DNA of 64,000 nt from NCBI RefSeq assembly GCF_021183625.1, contig NZ_CP089214.1, positions 5,084,001 to 5,148,000 of the forward strand, given 5' to 3'. This document shows, piece after piece, positions 49,737 through 57,481 of the stretch. This DNA is from Nocardia asteroides. Its GTDB lineage: Bacteria; Actinomycetota; Actinomycetes; Mycobacteriales; Mycobacteriaceae. Both the position numbers and the translations under genes were made by a program. How positions within the stretch are numbered: the stretch's first letter is position 1; the number at the start of each line of letters is the position of its first letter. The notes beneath the pieces were generated by a model that saw only the letters and a list, made by a program, of their open reading frames with translations, had not been told where the DNA came from and ran no database searches.

Positions 49737-52082
49737 GTGACAGATACGGACCTGCTCGCGACACCCGGGGTGGAATCCAACCCAAATTCCCCGGGCGGCC
49801 GCGAAAGTGACTCCGGGCAGATTTCGACTCTGAGCGAGAATACCGACGTCGCACGATCGGGGCTGACTGGAATGTTGTTGCCGCAGTTGCGCGCACTGGC
49901 CGGGGAGCTCGGTATCCGAGGCACCTCCGGCATGCGCAAGGGAGATCTGATCGCCGCCATCAAGGCGAATCAGGCCGGTGGATCCGCTCCGGCGCCGAAG
50001 GTGGAGAAGCCCGCCCGCGCCGAGAAGCCCGCCAAGTCCGAGAAGACGCAGGCCGCCGACCCCGCGGCCGAGGCTCCCGCGGAGCCGCGCCGGGGCCGGG
50101 GCAAGGCCGTGCAGGCGACGCTCGACGTCGCCCCGGCCGAGGTCGCGGTGGCCGAGGCGGCCGCGCCCGCGGTGCAGGCTCCCCAGGGTGCCGCGCCGCA
50201 GGCGGAGACGCCCGCGGATGCCGGGCGGACGGACGCGCCCAAGAACGACGCGCCGCAGAGCGATGCGCCGAAGGCCGATGCGGTCCGCAGCGATGCTCCG
50301 AGGAACGACACGCCGCGCAATGGCGACGCCGCCGACGGCAGGAACGCCGACGGTGCCGACTCCGGCGACGACTCCGGCCGGGACGGCTCGCAGCGTGGCC
50401 GCGGCAGGCAGCGGCGCGGCCGTGACCAGGTGCGTTCCGGTGGCGAGGCGCAGGGCGAGCCCCGCGGTGCCGGCGGGGATGCCGACGGCGACCAGGGCGA
50501 CCGCGGCCGTCGCGGCCAGAACGGCCGGGGCAGCGAGAACCGGGCAGGCGAAAGCCGCGGCGGGGACAGCCGCAACGACAACCGTGGCGGGGACAACCGT
50601 GGCGGGGACAACCGCGGCGGTGAGAACCGCAGCGATAGCCGCGGCGGGGACAACCGCAGTGACAGCCGCGGCGGCGACAGCCGCAATGACAATCGCGGCG
50701 GCGACAGCCGTGGGGACACCCGCGACAACAGCCGCAACGACAGCCGCGGTGGCGACAGCCGGGGCGGCGACGCCCGTGGCGATCGCGGCAACGACAACCG
50801 CGGTGGCGACGACGAGGAGGGCCGCGGCGGCAGGCGGGGCAGGCGCTTCCGCGAGCGCAGGCGCGGCCGTGACCGCGACGGCGGCACCGGCGGCGGCCTC
50901 GGCGGCGAGACCCGCGAGCCGGAGCTCCGCGACGACGACGTGCTGCAGCCGGTCGCGGGCATCCTCGACGTGCTGGACAACTACGCCTTCGTCCGCACCT
51001 CCGGGTACCTGGCCGGGCAGAGCGACGTCTACGTCTCGATGAACCTGGTGCGCAAGAACGGGCTGCGCCGCGGCGACGCCATCACCGGCGCGGTCCGCGC
51101 GCCGCGCGACGGCGAGCAGGCCAACCAGCGGCAGAAGTTCGACCCGCTGGTCCGGCTGGACACCGTCAACGGCGGCGACGTCGAGGCGGCCAAGCGGCGC
51201 CCCGAGTTCGGCAAGCTGACCCCGCTCTACCCGAATCAGCGGCTCCGGCTGGAGACCCAGCCGAACAAGCTGACCACCCGGGTGATCGACATGATCATGC
51301 CGATCGGCAAGGGCCAGCGCGCGCTCATCGTGTCGCCGCCGAAGGCGGGCAAGACCACGATCCTGCAGGACATCGCCAACGCGATCGCGACCAACAACCC
51401 CGAGTGCTACCTCATGGTGGTGCTGGTCGACGAGCGTCCGGAAGAGGTCACCGACATGCAGCGCTCGGTGAAGGGCGAGGTCATCGCCTCGACCTTCGAC
51501 CGGCCGCCGAGCGACCACACCTCGGTCGCCGAGCTCGCCATCGAGCGGGCCAAGCGGCTGGTGGAGATGGGCAAGGACGTGGTGGTGCTGCTCGACTCGA
51601 TCACCCGCCTCGGCCGCGCCTACAACAACTCCTCGCCCGCCTCCGGCCGGATCCTCTCCGGTGGTGTCGACTCGACCGCGCTCTACCCGCCGAAGCGTTT
51701 CCTCGGTGCCGCGCGCAACATCGAGAACGGCGGCTCGCTGACGATCATCGCCACCGCGATGGTGGAGACCGGCTCGACCGGTGACACGGTGATCTTCGAG
51801 GAGTTCAAGGGCACCGGCAACGCCGAGCTCAAGCTGGACCGGAAGATCGCCGAGCGCCGGGTGTTCCCCGCGGTCGACGTCAACCCGTCCGGCACCCGCA
51901 AGGACGAGCTACTGCTGAGCCCCGACGAGGCGGCCGTGCTGCACAAGCTGCGCCGCGTGCTGTCCGGGCTGGACTCGCACCAGGCGATCGATCTGCTGAT
52001 CGACCGCCTGAAGAAGTCGAGGAACAACCTGGAGTTCCTCATGCAGGTGAGCAAGACCGCGCCGGGCGCACTCGACGAGTGA
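49737..52082 (+). CDS. rho: Transcription termination factor Rho
   Basis: The 781-residue hexameric RNA helicase ends transcripts. An N-terminal HTH-like segment (LPQLRALAGELGIRGTSGMR) is split from the RNA-binding cold-shock domain (about 400-460, LQPVAGILDVLDNYAFVRTS) by roughly 330 disordered residues. The ATPase core has Walker A PPKAGKTTIL near 535, DSITRLGRAYNN (R/Q loop region) and the C-terminal KTAPGALDE. E. coli Rho is about 420 residues, so the insert nearly doubles the protein. The insert is first Ala/Pro/Lys-rich and then Arg/Gly/Asp/Asn/Ser-rich. A terminator hairpin follows. Confidence 0.96.
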   Translation: MTDTDLLATPGVESNPNSPGGRESDSGQISTLSENTDVARSGLTGMLLPQLRALAGELGIRGTSGMRKGDLIAAIKANQAGGSAPAPKVEKPARAEKPAKSEKTQAADPAAEAPAEPRRGRGKAVQATLDVAPAEVAVAEAAAPAVQAPQGAAPQAETPADAGRTDAPKNDAPQSDAPKADAVRSDAPRNDTPRNGDAADGRNADGADSGDDSGRDGSQRGRGRQRRGRDQVRSGGEAQGEPRGAGGDADGDQGDRGRRGQNGRGSENRAGESRGGDSRNDNRGGDNRGGDNRGGENRSDSRGGDNRSDSRGGDSRNDNRGGDSRGDTRDNSRNDSRGGDSRGGDARGDRGNDNRGGDDEEGRGGRRGRRFRERRRGRDRDGGTGGGLGGETREPELRDDDVLQPVAGILDVLDNYAFVRTSGYLAGQSDVYVSMNLVRKNGLRRGDAITGAVRAPRDGEQANQRQKFDPLVRLDTVNGGDVEAAKRRPEFGKLTPLYPNQRLRLETQPNKLTTRVIDMIMPIGKGQRALIVSPPKAGKTTILQDIANAIATNNPECYLMVVLVDERPEEVTDMQRSVKGEVIASTFDRPPSDHTSVAELAIERAKRLVEMGKDVVVLLDSITRLGRAYNNSSPASGRILSGGVDSTALYPPKRFLGAARNIENGGSLTIIATAMVETGSTGDTVIFEEFKGTGNAELKLDRKIAERRVFPAVDVNPSGTRKDELLLSPDEAAVLHKLRRVLSGLDSHQAIDLLIDRLKKSRNNLEFLMQVSKTAPGALDE
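50560..50815 (+). repeat. Degenerate tandem repeats inside rho (Asp-Asn/Ser-Arg-Gly-Gly units)
   Basis: About 20 short units of 9-15 bp of the type GGCGGGGACAACCGT / GGCGACAGCCGC follow each other and code for D-(N/S)-R-G-G-type peptides (rho residues about 275-360). Neighbouring copies are sometimes identical at DNA level, so the tract expands and shrinks by slippage or unequal crossing-over. It is in frame and intact. Confidence 0.85.
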
Positions 52083-52361
52083 GCTGAGGTGTTCCCGGAC
52101 GGGGGTTCCGCTGCGGCGGGGCCCCCGTTCGCGGTCTCCGGGCGGGGCGAAGAAGAGCGCGCCGATCCCGGCGGCGCCCGCCACCAGGAAGGCCGTGATC
52201 ACCGCGGCGGGGCCGGGGTGCGGCTGGACCGCGGCGGCCTCGGCCACCCGCATCGCGGGGGCGGGCGCGGCTTCGTGATCCGTCGCGGGCAGCGCGAGCG
52301 CGCCTGCGGCGGCGAGGACGGCGAGCAGCGCGAGAACGAGGGCGGCACCACGGACGGTCAC
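51909..52361 (-). CDS. Possible small membrane protein overlapping the rho 3' end
   Basis: GAGGAGGGACC directly before the GTG at 52361 is an excellent ribosome binding site. The first 90 residues read as a membrane protein with a signal-like helix (GAALVLALLAVLAAAGALAL) and a second helix (AAVITAFLVAGAAGIGALFF). The last 60 residues are antisense to the rho end and look non-protein-like, so the original stop may have been lost or the gene may end differently. No family recognised. Confidence 0.4.
   Translation of the reverse strand: MTVRGAALVLALLAVLAAAGALALPATDHEAAPAPAMRVAEAAAVQPHPGPAAVITAFLVAGAAGIGALFFAPPGDRERGPRRSGTPVREHLSSLVECARRGLAHLHEELQVVPRLLQAVDQQIDRLVRVQPGQHAAQLVQHGRLVGAQQ
52100..52127 (+). 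terminator. Terminator hairpin after rho
   Basis: A 12-bp stem (52100-52111 with 52116-52127, two G-U pairs) with a TGCG loop lies 17 bp after the rho stop. There is no T tract, as is usual for this GC content. Confidence 0.65.
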
Positions 52362-52479
52362 GGTCCCTCCTCGGAGTCGGCGGCTGACGTCGCCGTTCGA
52401 ATCTAGGGGCGGCAGCACCGCCGAGTCCCGAGTAGCGCACTACCCGACTGCCGGGAATGAACTGCCGGCCGGAGGCGTT

Positions 52480-52613
52480 TTGGGAGCGTAAGGGCTGCTC
52501 TGGCATACTGAGCGGCTGTTGCGCCTGCTTGTTCGAGCAGGGCTCCCGCCTAGTCGGTTCCGGTTCACGTCGACGTTCGTCGGCGACCCGGCGACCATTT
52601 CGAGAGGACACCC
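52480..52613 (+). promoter_or_regulatory. rpmE promoter and candidate L31 leader
   Basis: TTGGGA (52480-52485), 18 bp, CATACT (52504-52509) is a plausible promoter. The roughly 95-nt leader folds into at least CCTGCT-TGTTCG-AGCAGG and a GTCG/CGAC hairpin just before the ribosome binding site (GAGAGGA). Autoregulatory L31 leaders upstream of rpmE have been described in Actinobacteria. Whether this one fits the consensus cannot be settled by eye. Confidence 0.5.
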
Positions 52614-52856
52614 ATGAAGGCCGGAATCCACCCCACCTACGTCGACACCACCGTCGTCTGCGGTTGCGGTAACACCTTCCAGACCAAGAGCACCAAGGAG
52701 TCGGGGCAGATCAACGTCGAGGTCTGCTCGCAGTGCCACCCCTTCTACACCGGCAAGCAGAAGATCCTGGACACCGGCGGCCGCGTGGCCCGCTTCGAGG
52801 CCCGCTACGGCAAGCGCGCGGGCAAGAAGGCGGATGCCGAAGCCGACGCCAACTAG
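52614..52856 (+). CDS. rpmE: Ribosomal protein L31, zinc-binding type
   Basis: The 80-residue protein of the large ribosomal subunit bridges to the small one. It starts MKAGIHPTYVDTTVVCGCGN and has the zinc Cys residues 16, 18, 38 and 41 (CGC and CSQC), so it is the zinc-replete (C+) form. A Zur-controlled zinc-free copy may exist elsewhere. The tail is Lys/Ala/Asp-rich. The order rho-rpmE-prfA is conserved in the phylum. A strong terminator follows 9 bp after the stop. Confidence 0.97.
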   Translation: MKAGIHPTYVDTTVVCGCGNTFQTKSTKESGQINVEVCSQCHPFYTGKQKILDTGGRVARFEARYGKRAGKKADAEADAN

Positions 52857-52865
52857 CGATCACTC

Positions 52866-52908
52866 CGACGCCCGGCCCTGCGCGAGCAGGCCGGGCGTCG
52901 GTGTTTTG
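52866..52908 (+). terminator. Rho-independent terminator after rpmE
   Basis: A perfect 12-bp stem (52866-52877 with 52889-52900) is followed by GTGTTTTG. The T run at 52903-52906 makes it a classical terminator, separating rpmE from prfA. Confidence 0.88.
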
Positions 52909-52937
52909 TCGGCACCCGATTCGATGAAGGAAGCACC

Positions 52938-54008
52938 GTGACGCAACCGTCCGCGATCGACGACATCCTGGCCGAGCACGCGGGGCTGGAGAGCCGGCTT
53001 TCCGATCCGGCGCTGCACAACGACCCGGGCGCCGCGCGCCGCGTGGGCAAGCGCTTCGCCGAGCTGGCGCCGGTCATGAGCACCTACCGCAAGCTGACGG
53101 CCGCCCGCGACGACCTGGAGGCCGCCGAGGAGCTGGCCGCCGACGACGCCTCCTTCGCCGCCGAGGTGCCCGAGCTGCGCGCGCAGGTGGAGGAGCTGGA
53201 GCGCGCGCTCGCCGACCTGCTCGCCCCGCGCGACCCGCACGACGGCGACGACGTGGTGCTCGAGCTCAAGTCGGGGGAGGGCGGCGAGGAGTCCGCGCTC
53301 TTCGCCTCCGACCTGGCCCGGATGTACCTGCGCTACGCCGAGCGGCACGGCTGGCGGGTCGAGGTGCTCGACGCCACCCCGTCCGACCTGGGCGGCTACA
53401 AGGACGCGGTGCTGTCGATCAAGAGCAGGGACCCGGCACGCGACGGCGTGTGGTCGCGGCTCAAGTTCGAAGGCGGCGTGCACCGGGTGCAGCGGGTGCC
53501 GGTCACCGAATCGCAGGGCCGGATCCACACCTCGGCCGCCGGGGTGCTGATCTACCCGGAGCCGGACGAGGTCGAGCAGGTGCAGATCGACGAGACCGAC
53601 CTGCGGGTCGACGTCTACCGCTCCTCCGGCAAGGGCGGCCAGGGGGTCAACACCACCGACTCCGCTGTTCGCCTCACCCACCTGCCCACCGGCATCGTGG
53701 TGACCTGCCAGAACGAGCGCTCGCAGCTGCAGAACAAGGCGCGCGCCATGCAGGTGCTCGCGGCCAGGCTGCAGGCGCTGGCCGAGGAGCAGGCGGAGCA
53801 GGAGTCGGCCGCCGGGCGGGCGGCGCAGATCCGCACGGTGGACCGCTCCGAGCGGATCCGCACCTACAACTTCCCGGAGAACCGGATCACCGATCACCGC
53901 ATCGGCTTCAAGGCGCACAACCTGGACGCCGTCCTCGACGGTGAGCTGGACCCGGTCCTGGACGCCCTCGGCAAGGCGGATCGCGAAGCGCGCATGGCGG
54001 CGGAGTAA
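52938..54008 (+). CDS. prfA: Peptide chain release factor 1
   Basis: The 356-residue factor ends translation at UAA and UAG. The codon-reading tripeptide PVT is in RVPVTESQGRIHTS, and the GGQ that triggers peptide release is at 233-235 (SSGKGGQGVNTTDSAVR). PVT rather than SPF identifies RF1. GAAGGAAG stands 4-5 nt before the GTG. The next gene, prmC, encodes the methyltransferase that modifies this GGQ, a classic neighbour pair. Confidence 0.97.
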   Translation: MTQPSAIDDILAEHAGLESRLSDPALHNDPGAARRVGKRFAELAPVMSTYRKLTAARDDLEAAEELAADDASFAAEVPELRAQVEELERALADLLAPRDPHDGDDVVLELKSGEGGEESALFASDLARMYLRYAERHGWRVEVLDATPSDLGGYKDAVLSIKSRDPARDGVWSRLKFEGGVHRVQRVPVTESQGRIHTSAAGVLIYPEPDEVEQVQIDETDLRVDVYRSSGKGGQGVNTTDSAVRLTHLPTGIVVTCQNERSQLQNKARAMQVLAARLQALAEEQAEQESAAGRAAQIRTVDRSERIRTYNFPENRITDHRIGFKAHNLDAVLDGELDPVLDALGKADREARMAAE

Positions 54009-54041
54009 CCGCGGCGCGTCCCGGTGCGGCAGAGTGTCGGC

Positions 54042-54902
54042 GTGCGCCGTGTTCCCGTTCGTCCCGAGATCCAGGCCGCCGCCGAGCGCCTTGCCGAGGC
54101 CGGGGTGGCGAGCCCCCGGTTCGATGCCGAGGCGCTGGCCGCGCACGTGCTCGGCACCGAGCGCTCCCGGCTCGCGCTCGCCCCGCTGCTCGAACCCGAG
54201 CAGGTGACGCGCTACCGCGAGCTGGTCGAGCGGCGCGCGGGGCGCGTCCCGCTGCAGCACCTCACCGGCACCGCGCCGATGGGCCGGATCGACCTGGCCG
54301 TCGGCCCCGGCGTCTTCGTCCCGCGCCCGGAGACCGAGCTCCTCTTCGCCTGGGCGCTGGCCCGGCTGGAGACCAGCCACGCCCCGGTGGTCGTCGACCT
54401 CTGCACCGGCTCCGGCGCCCTCGCCCTCGCGCTGGCCGACGCCCGCCCGGACGCCGCCGTGCACGCGGTCGAGCTGGACCCCGCCGCGCTCACCTGGGCC
54501 CGGCGCAACGCCGATGCCATGGCCGCCGCGGGCGCCACCCCGATCACGCTGTACGCGGGTGACGTCACCGCCGCCGACACCCTCGCCGAGCTGAACGGCC
54601 GGGTCGACCTGCTGGTCGCCAACCCGCCCTACGTCCCCGACGGCGCCGAACTCGATCCCGAAGTGGCCGAACACGATCCGCCGCTCGCCGTGTTCGGCGG
54701 CGCGGACGGCCTCCGCGTCATCCGCGCCATGCTGCCCACGATCACCCGCCTGCTGCGCCCGGGCGCCGCGGCGGGCGTCGAGCACGACGACTCGCACGGC
54801 GCGCAGGTCGCGGCGCTGTTCACCGCCGCCGGTTACACCGCGACCACCGAGCACCGCGATCTCGCCGACCGCCCCCGCTTCGTCACCGCGACCCGTGGCT
54901 GA
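54042..54902 (+). CDS. prmC: Release factor glutamine methyltransferase
   Basis: The 286-residue SAM-dependent enzyme methylates the Gln of the GGQ motif in RF1/RF2. It has an N-terminal helical substrate-binding domain (EIQAAAERLAEAGVASPRFD), FVPRPETELL, the SAM loop VVVDLCTGSGALALAL, and the catalytic NPPY in VDLLVANPPYVPDGAEL. CAGAGT ends 6 nt before the GTG at 54042, which suggests a leaderless start there. A GTG six codons upstream is the alternative. Confidence 0.95.
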   Translation: MRRVPVRPEIQAAAERLAEAGVASPRFDAEALAAHVLGTERSRLALAPLLEPEQVTRYRELVERRAGRVPLQHLTGTAPMGRIDLAVGPGVFVPRPETELLFAWALARLETSHAPVVVDLCTGSGALALALADARPDAAVHAVELDPAALTWARRNADAMAAAGATPITLYAGDVTAADTLAELNGRVDLLVANPPYVPDGAELDPEVAEHDPPLAVFGGADGLRVIRAMLPTITRLLRPGAAAGVEHDDSHGAQVAALFTAAGYTATTEHRDLADRPRFVTATRG

Positions 54903-54935
54903 GCCCGGCGGACGGCGCGTGACAGGATGGGGCCC

Positions 54936-55601
54936 GTGAGTACCGTCTACGACTGCGCGGATCCCGATTCGCGCGCGGCCGGACTGACCGCGGCGACCAG
55001 CGCGCTGAAATCCGGGCGCCTGGTCGTGCTGCCGACCGACACCCTCTACGGCCTCGCCGCCGACGCCTTCGACTCGTCGGCCGTCGCCGCCCTGCTCGCC
55101 GCGAAGCGGCGCGGGCGCGACATGCCGGTGCCGGTGCTCGTCGGCTCCTGGAACACCATCGACGGCCTCGTCTTCTCGGTCCGCCCGCAGGCGCGCGAGC
55201 TGATCCAGGCGTTCTGGCCGGGCGGGCTCAGCCTGGTGGTGCAGCAGGCGCCGTCGCTGGCCTGGGATCTCGGCGACACCCGCGGCACCGTCATGCTGCG
55301 GATGCCGCTGCACCCGGTGGCGCTGGAGCTGCTGCGCGAGATCGGGCCGCTCGCGGTCTCCAGCGCGAACGTCTCGGGGCAGCCGCCGGCCACCACCGCC
55401 GCGCAGGCCCGCGAGCAGCTCGGCGAGCTGATCGGGGTGTACCTGGACGGCGGCCCCGCCGACCACGCGGTGGCCTCCACCATCGTCGACCTGACCGCCG
55501 ACCAGCCGCGCGTGCTGCGCGAGGGCGCCGTCTCCGTTGCCGACATCGCCGAGGTGCTCGGCATGTCGCCGGAGGCGCTCGGCAGCCCCGTCTCCCGGTA
55601 G
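54936..55601 (+). CDS. sua5: L-threonylcarbamoyladenylate synthase
   Basis: The 221-residue YrdC/Sua5-type enzyme makes threonylcarbamoyl-AMP from threonine, bicarbonate and ATP, the first step to the t6A base next to the anticodon of ANN-decoding tRNAs. The YrdC core has LVVLPTDTLYGLAADAF, AAKRRGRDMPVPVLV, FWPGGLSLVVQ and LAVSSANVSGQP. It lacks the extra C-terminal Sua5 domain. CAGGAT ends 7 nt before the GTG (leaderless). Its place after prmC is conserved across actinobacteria. Confidence 0.95.
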   Translation: MSTVYDCADPDSRAAGLTAATSALKSGRLVVLPTDTLYGLAADAFDSSAVAALLAAKRRGRDMPVPVLVGSWNTIDGLVFSVRPQARELIQAFWPGGLSLVVQQAPSLAWDLGDTRGTVMLRMPLHPVALELLREIGPLAVSSANVSGQPPATTAAQAREQLGELIGVYLDGGPADHAVASTIVDLTADQPRVLREGAVSVADIAEVLGMSPEALGSPVSR

Positions 55602-55621
55602 CCGGGGGTTCGAACTCACCG

Positions 55622-56761
55622 ATGATCGGTTCGGGCGCTGTTGTCCCCCTGCGCGAGCTCGTGCTCGTGCTGCTCGTCTCCGCCACCGTCACCTTCCTCG
55701 CCACCGGTGGCATCCGGGTGCTGGCGATCGCCTTCGGCGCGGTCGCCGTCCCGCGCGACCGCGACGTGCACATCAAGCCGATCCCGCGGATGGGCGGGGT
55801 CGGCATGTACATCGGCGTGGTGGCCGCGGTGCTCTTCGCGCACCAGTTGCCCGCGCTCCGACGCGGTTTCGACTACGCACCGGACATCCCCGCGGTGCTG
55901 GCCGCGGCGACCATCATCGTCGCCGTCGGCATCGTCGACGACCGCTGGGGGCTGGACGCGCTGACCAAGTTCGCCGGCCAGGTCACCGCGGCCGGGGTGA
56001 TGGCCGTGATGGGGCTCAGCTGGTACGTGGTCTACAACCCGTTCGGCAACACCACCGTCGTGCTCGACGCGCTGCAGGGCGGGCTGGTCACCGTCGCGGT
56101 CAGCGTCACCCTGATCAACGCGATGAACTTCGTCGACGGGCTGGACGGCCTCGCCGCCGGGCTCGGGCTGATCTGCGCCATCGCCGTCTTCGTCTTCTCC
56201 GTCGGGCTGCTCTACGAGCAGGGCGGCGACGTCAACACCTATCCGCCCGCGCTGCTCGCGGCCGCGCTGGCGGGCGGCTGCCTCGGCTTCCTCCCGCACA
56301 ATTTCCAGCCTGCCAAGATCTTCATGGGCGACTCCGGCTCCATGCTGATCGGGCTGATGCTGGCCGCCGTCTCCACCGGCGCCTCCGGCCGGATCCCGCT
56401 CACCGGGTACGGCCCGCGCGACTTCGTCGGCCTGCTCTCGCCGCTGCTGCTGGTCGGCGCGGTCATGTTCATCCCGGTGCTCGACCTGCTGCTCGCCATC
56501 CTGCGCCGGGTGCGCGCCGGGGTCAGCTTCTCCACCCCGGACAAGATGCACCTGCACCACCGGCTGCTGCAGATCGGGCACTCGCACCGGCGCGTCGTGC
56601 TGCTCATCTACTTATGGGTCGGCGTGCTCGCCTTCGGCGCCGTCGGCACCTCGCTGATGGACCGCCGCCTTGTCGTGCTGCTGATGGCGGGCGGGCTGGT
56701 GTTCGCGCTGGTGGTGACGGCCGTGCCCGGCATAAGGCAGCGCCAGCGGGCCGAGCACTGA
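55622..56761 (+). CDS. wecA: Polyprenyl-phosphate GlcNAc-1-phosphate transferase
   Basis: The 379-residue membrane enzyme of the MraY/WecA family has about 11 helices. It transfers GlcNAc-1-phosphate from UDP-GlcNAc to decaprenyl phosphate, the first step of the linker joining arabinogalactan to peptidoglycan in mycolic-acid bacteria. Motifs: IPRMGGVGMYIG, VDDRWGLDALTKF (Mg site), MNFVDGLDGLAAG, IFMGDSGSML and the C-terminal MHLHHRLLQIGHSHR. The Mycobacterium gene at this place is called rfe/wecA. It is the natural partner of cell-wall synthesis rather than of the ATP synthase genes that follow. Confidence 0.95.
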   Translation: MIGSGAVVPLRELVLVLLVSATVTFLATGGIRVLAIAFGAVAVPRDRDVHIKPIPRMGGVGMYIGVVAAVLFAHQLPALRRGFDYAPDIPAVLAAATIIVAVGIVDDRWGLDALTKFAGQVTAAGVMAVMGLSWYVVYNPFGNTTVVLDALQGGLVTVAVSVTLINAMNFVDGLDGLAAGLGLICAIAVFVFSVGLLYEQGGDVNTYPPALLAAALAGGCLGFLPHNFQPAKIFMGDSGSMLIGLMLAAVSTGASGRIPLTGYGPRDFVGLLSPLLLVGAVMFIPVLDLLLAILRRVRAGVSFSTPDKMHLHHRLLQIGHSHRRVVLLIYLWVGVLAFGAVGTSLMDRRLVVLLMAGGLVFALVVTAVPGIRQRQRAEH

Positions 56762-56785
56762 ACCGCCTTCGGTAGAGTCGCCCCC

Positions 56786-57244
56786 GTGACTTCCGCGCCC
56801 CGCACCGAACCAGGTCCCGACGCGCCGATGCGCGCCGCGCTGCGGTACGGGGTGATCGGCCTCGCCGTGCTGCTGGTGCTGTCGGTGGCGCTGGCCACCG
56901 CGCTCGCGGGCACCGCCGGGCTCTGGGGCGCGCTGCTCGGCTCGGCCATCGGCGGCGGGTTCATCCTGGCCACCGCGATCATGGTGCTGTTCACCGGAAA
57001 GCTGGAGCCGAGCACCGCCCAGCTGGTGATCCTGGCGAGCTGGGCCGGGAAGCTGCTGCTGGCCCTTGTCGTGGTCGGCGTGCTGCGCCGCTTCGATTTC
57101 TTCGATCCGGTCGCGCTGTTCTTGACCGTGGTCGCCGCCTTGCTCATCGTGCTCGGCGCGGAGACCTACGGTGTCGTCAGCACGAAGGTCCCCGTCGTCG
57201 ATCCGCCCGCCGGTAACACGGGCGAAACCGCTGGCCAGAGCTGA
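56786..57244 (+). CDS. atpI: ATP synthase-associated protein AtpI
   Basis: The 152-residue membrane protein has four hydrophobic segments (GVIGLAVLLVLSVALATAL, WGALLGSAIGGGFILATAIMV, LLLALVVVGVL and LTVVAALLIVLGAETYGV). It is in the AtpI position just before atpB, as in Mycobacterium. AtpI helps assemble the c-ring and may affect Mg or proton handling. TAGAGT ends 7 nt before the GTG (leaderless). A 237-bp spacer follows before atpB, so the main ATP synthase promoter is probably there. Confidence 0.88.
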   Translation: MTSAPRTEPGPDAPMRAALRYGVIGLAVLLVLSVALATALAGTAGLWGALLGSAIGGGFILATAIMVLFTGKLEPSTAQLVILASWAGKLLLALVVVGVLRRFDFFDPVALFLTVVAALLIVLGAETYGVVSTKVPVVDPPAGNTGETAGQS

Positions 57245-57481
57245 ATACGCCCCACCTACACACTGTCGTAGACAACTTGGTAAAGTAAAGGTAAGCAAGC
57301 GACCGTGCGGGTGGATCCGAAACGTCCCGAACCGGCCGCTATGCTTACTGCCGTACCGGGCCGGGAGGCTCCGGTTCTGCATGTCGACGAATGTCGCCGA
57401 CACACGTACAGACGCCAATGCGGAATCCCGCTCAGCTGCTGACGACCTCGCGCCGACCTGAGTCGACCACCATGATCGTCA
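57245..57481 (+). promoter_or_regulatory. Spacer and likely promoter region of the atp operon
   Basis: The 237-bp non-coding stretch is AT-richer at its left end. Candidate -10 elements are TAAAGT (57281-57286) and TATGCT (57340-57345). Neither has a convincing -35 at 17 bp. A small inverted pair TGTC-GTA-GACA lies at 57264-57274. A long leader would precede atpB. Confidence 0.4.

Noticed and set aside
49463..49810. Possible leader peptide gene overlapping the rho start
   Set aside because: It has no ribosome binding site, the composition is random-looking (Trp, Cys, Arg-rich), and the frame continues into rho in the wrong frame. More likely untranslated leader.
50560..50815. Regular short repeats that might suggest a CRISPR array
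   Set aside because: Units are in frame within rho, 9-15 bp, without spacers of constant length. They code for a low-complexity protein tract.
52860..55619. A 919-codon open frame on the minus strand opposite prfA, prmC and sua5
   Set aside because: Its translation is His/Arg/Gly-rich with no domain, and the plus-strand genes are certain. It is an antisense shadow.
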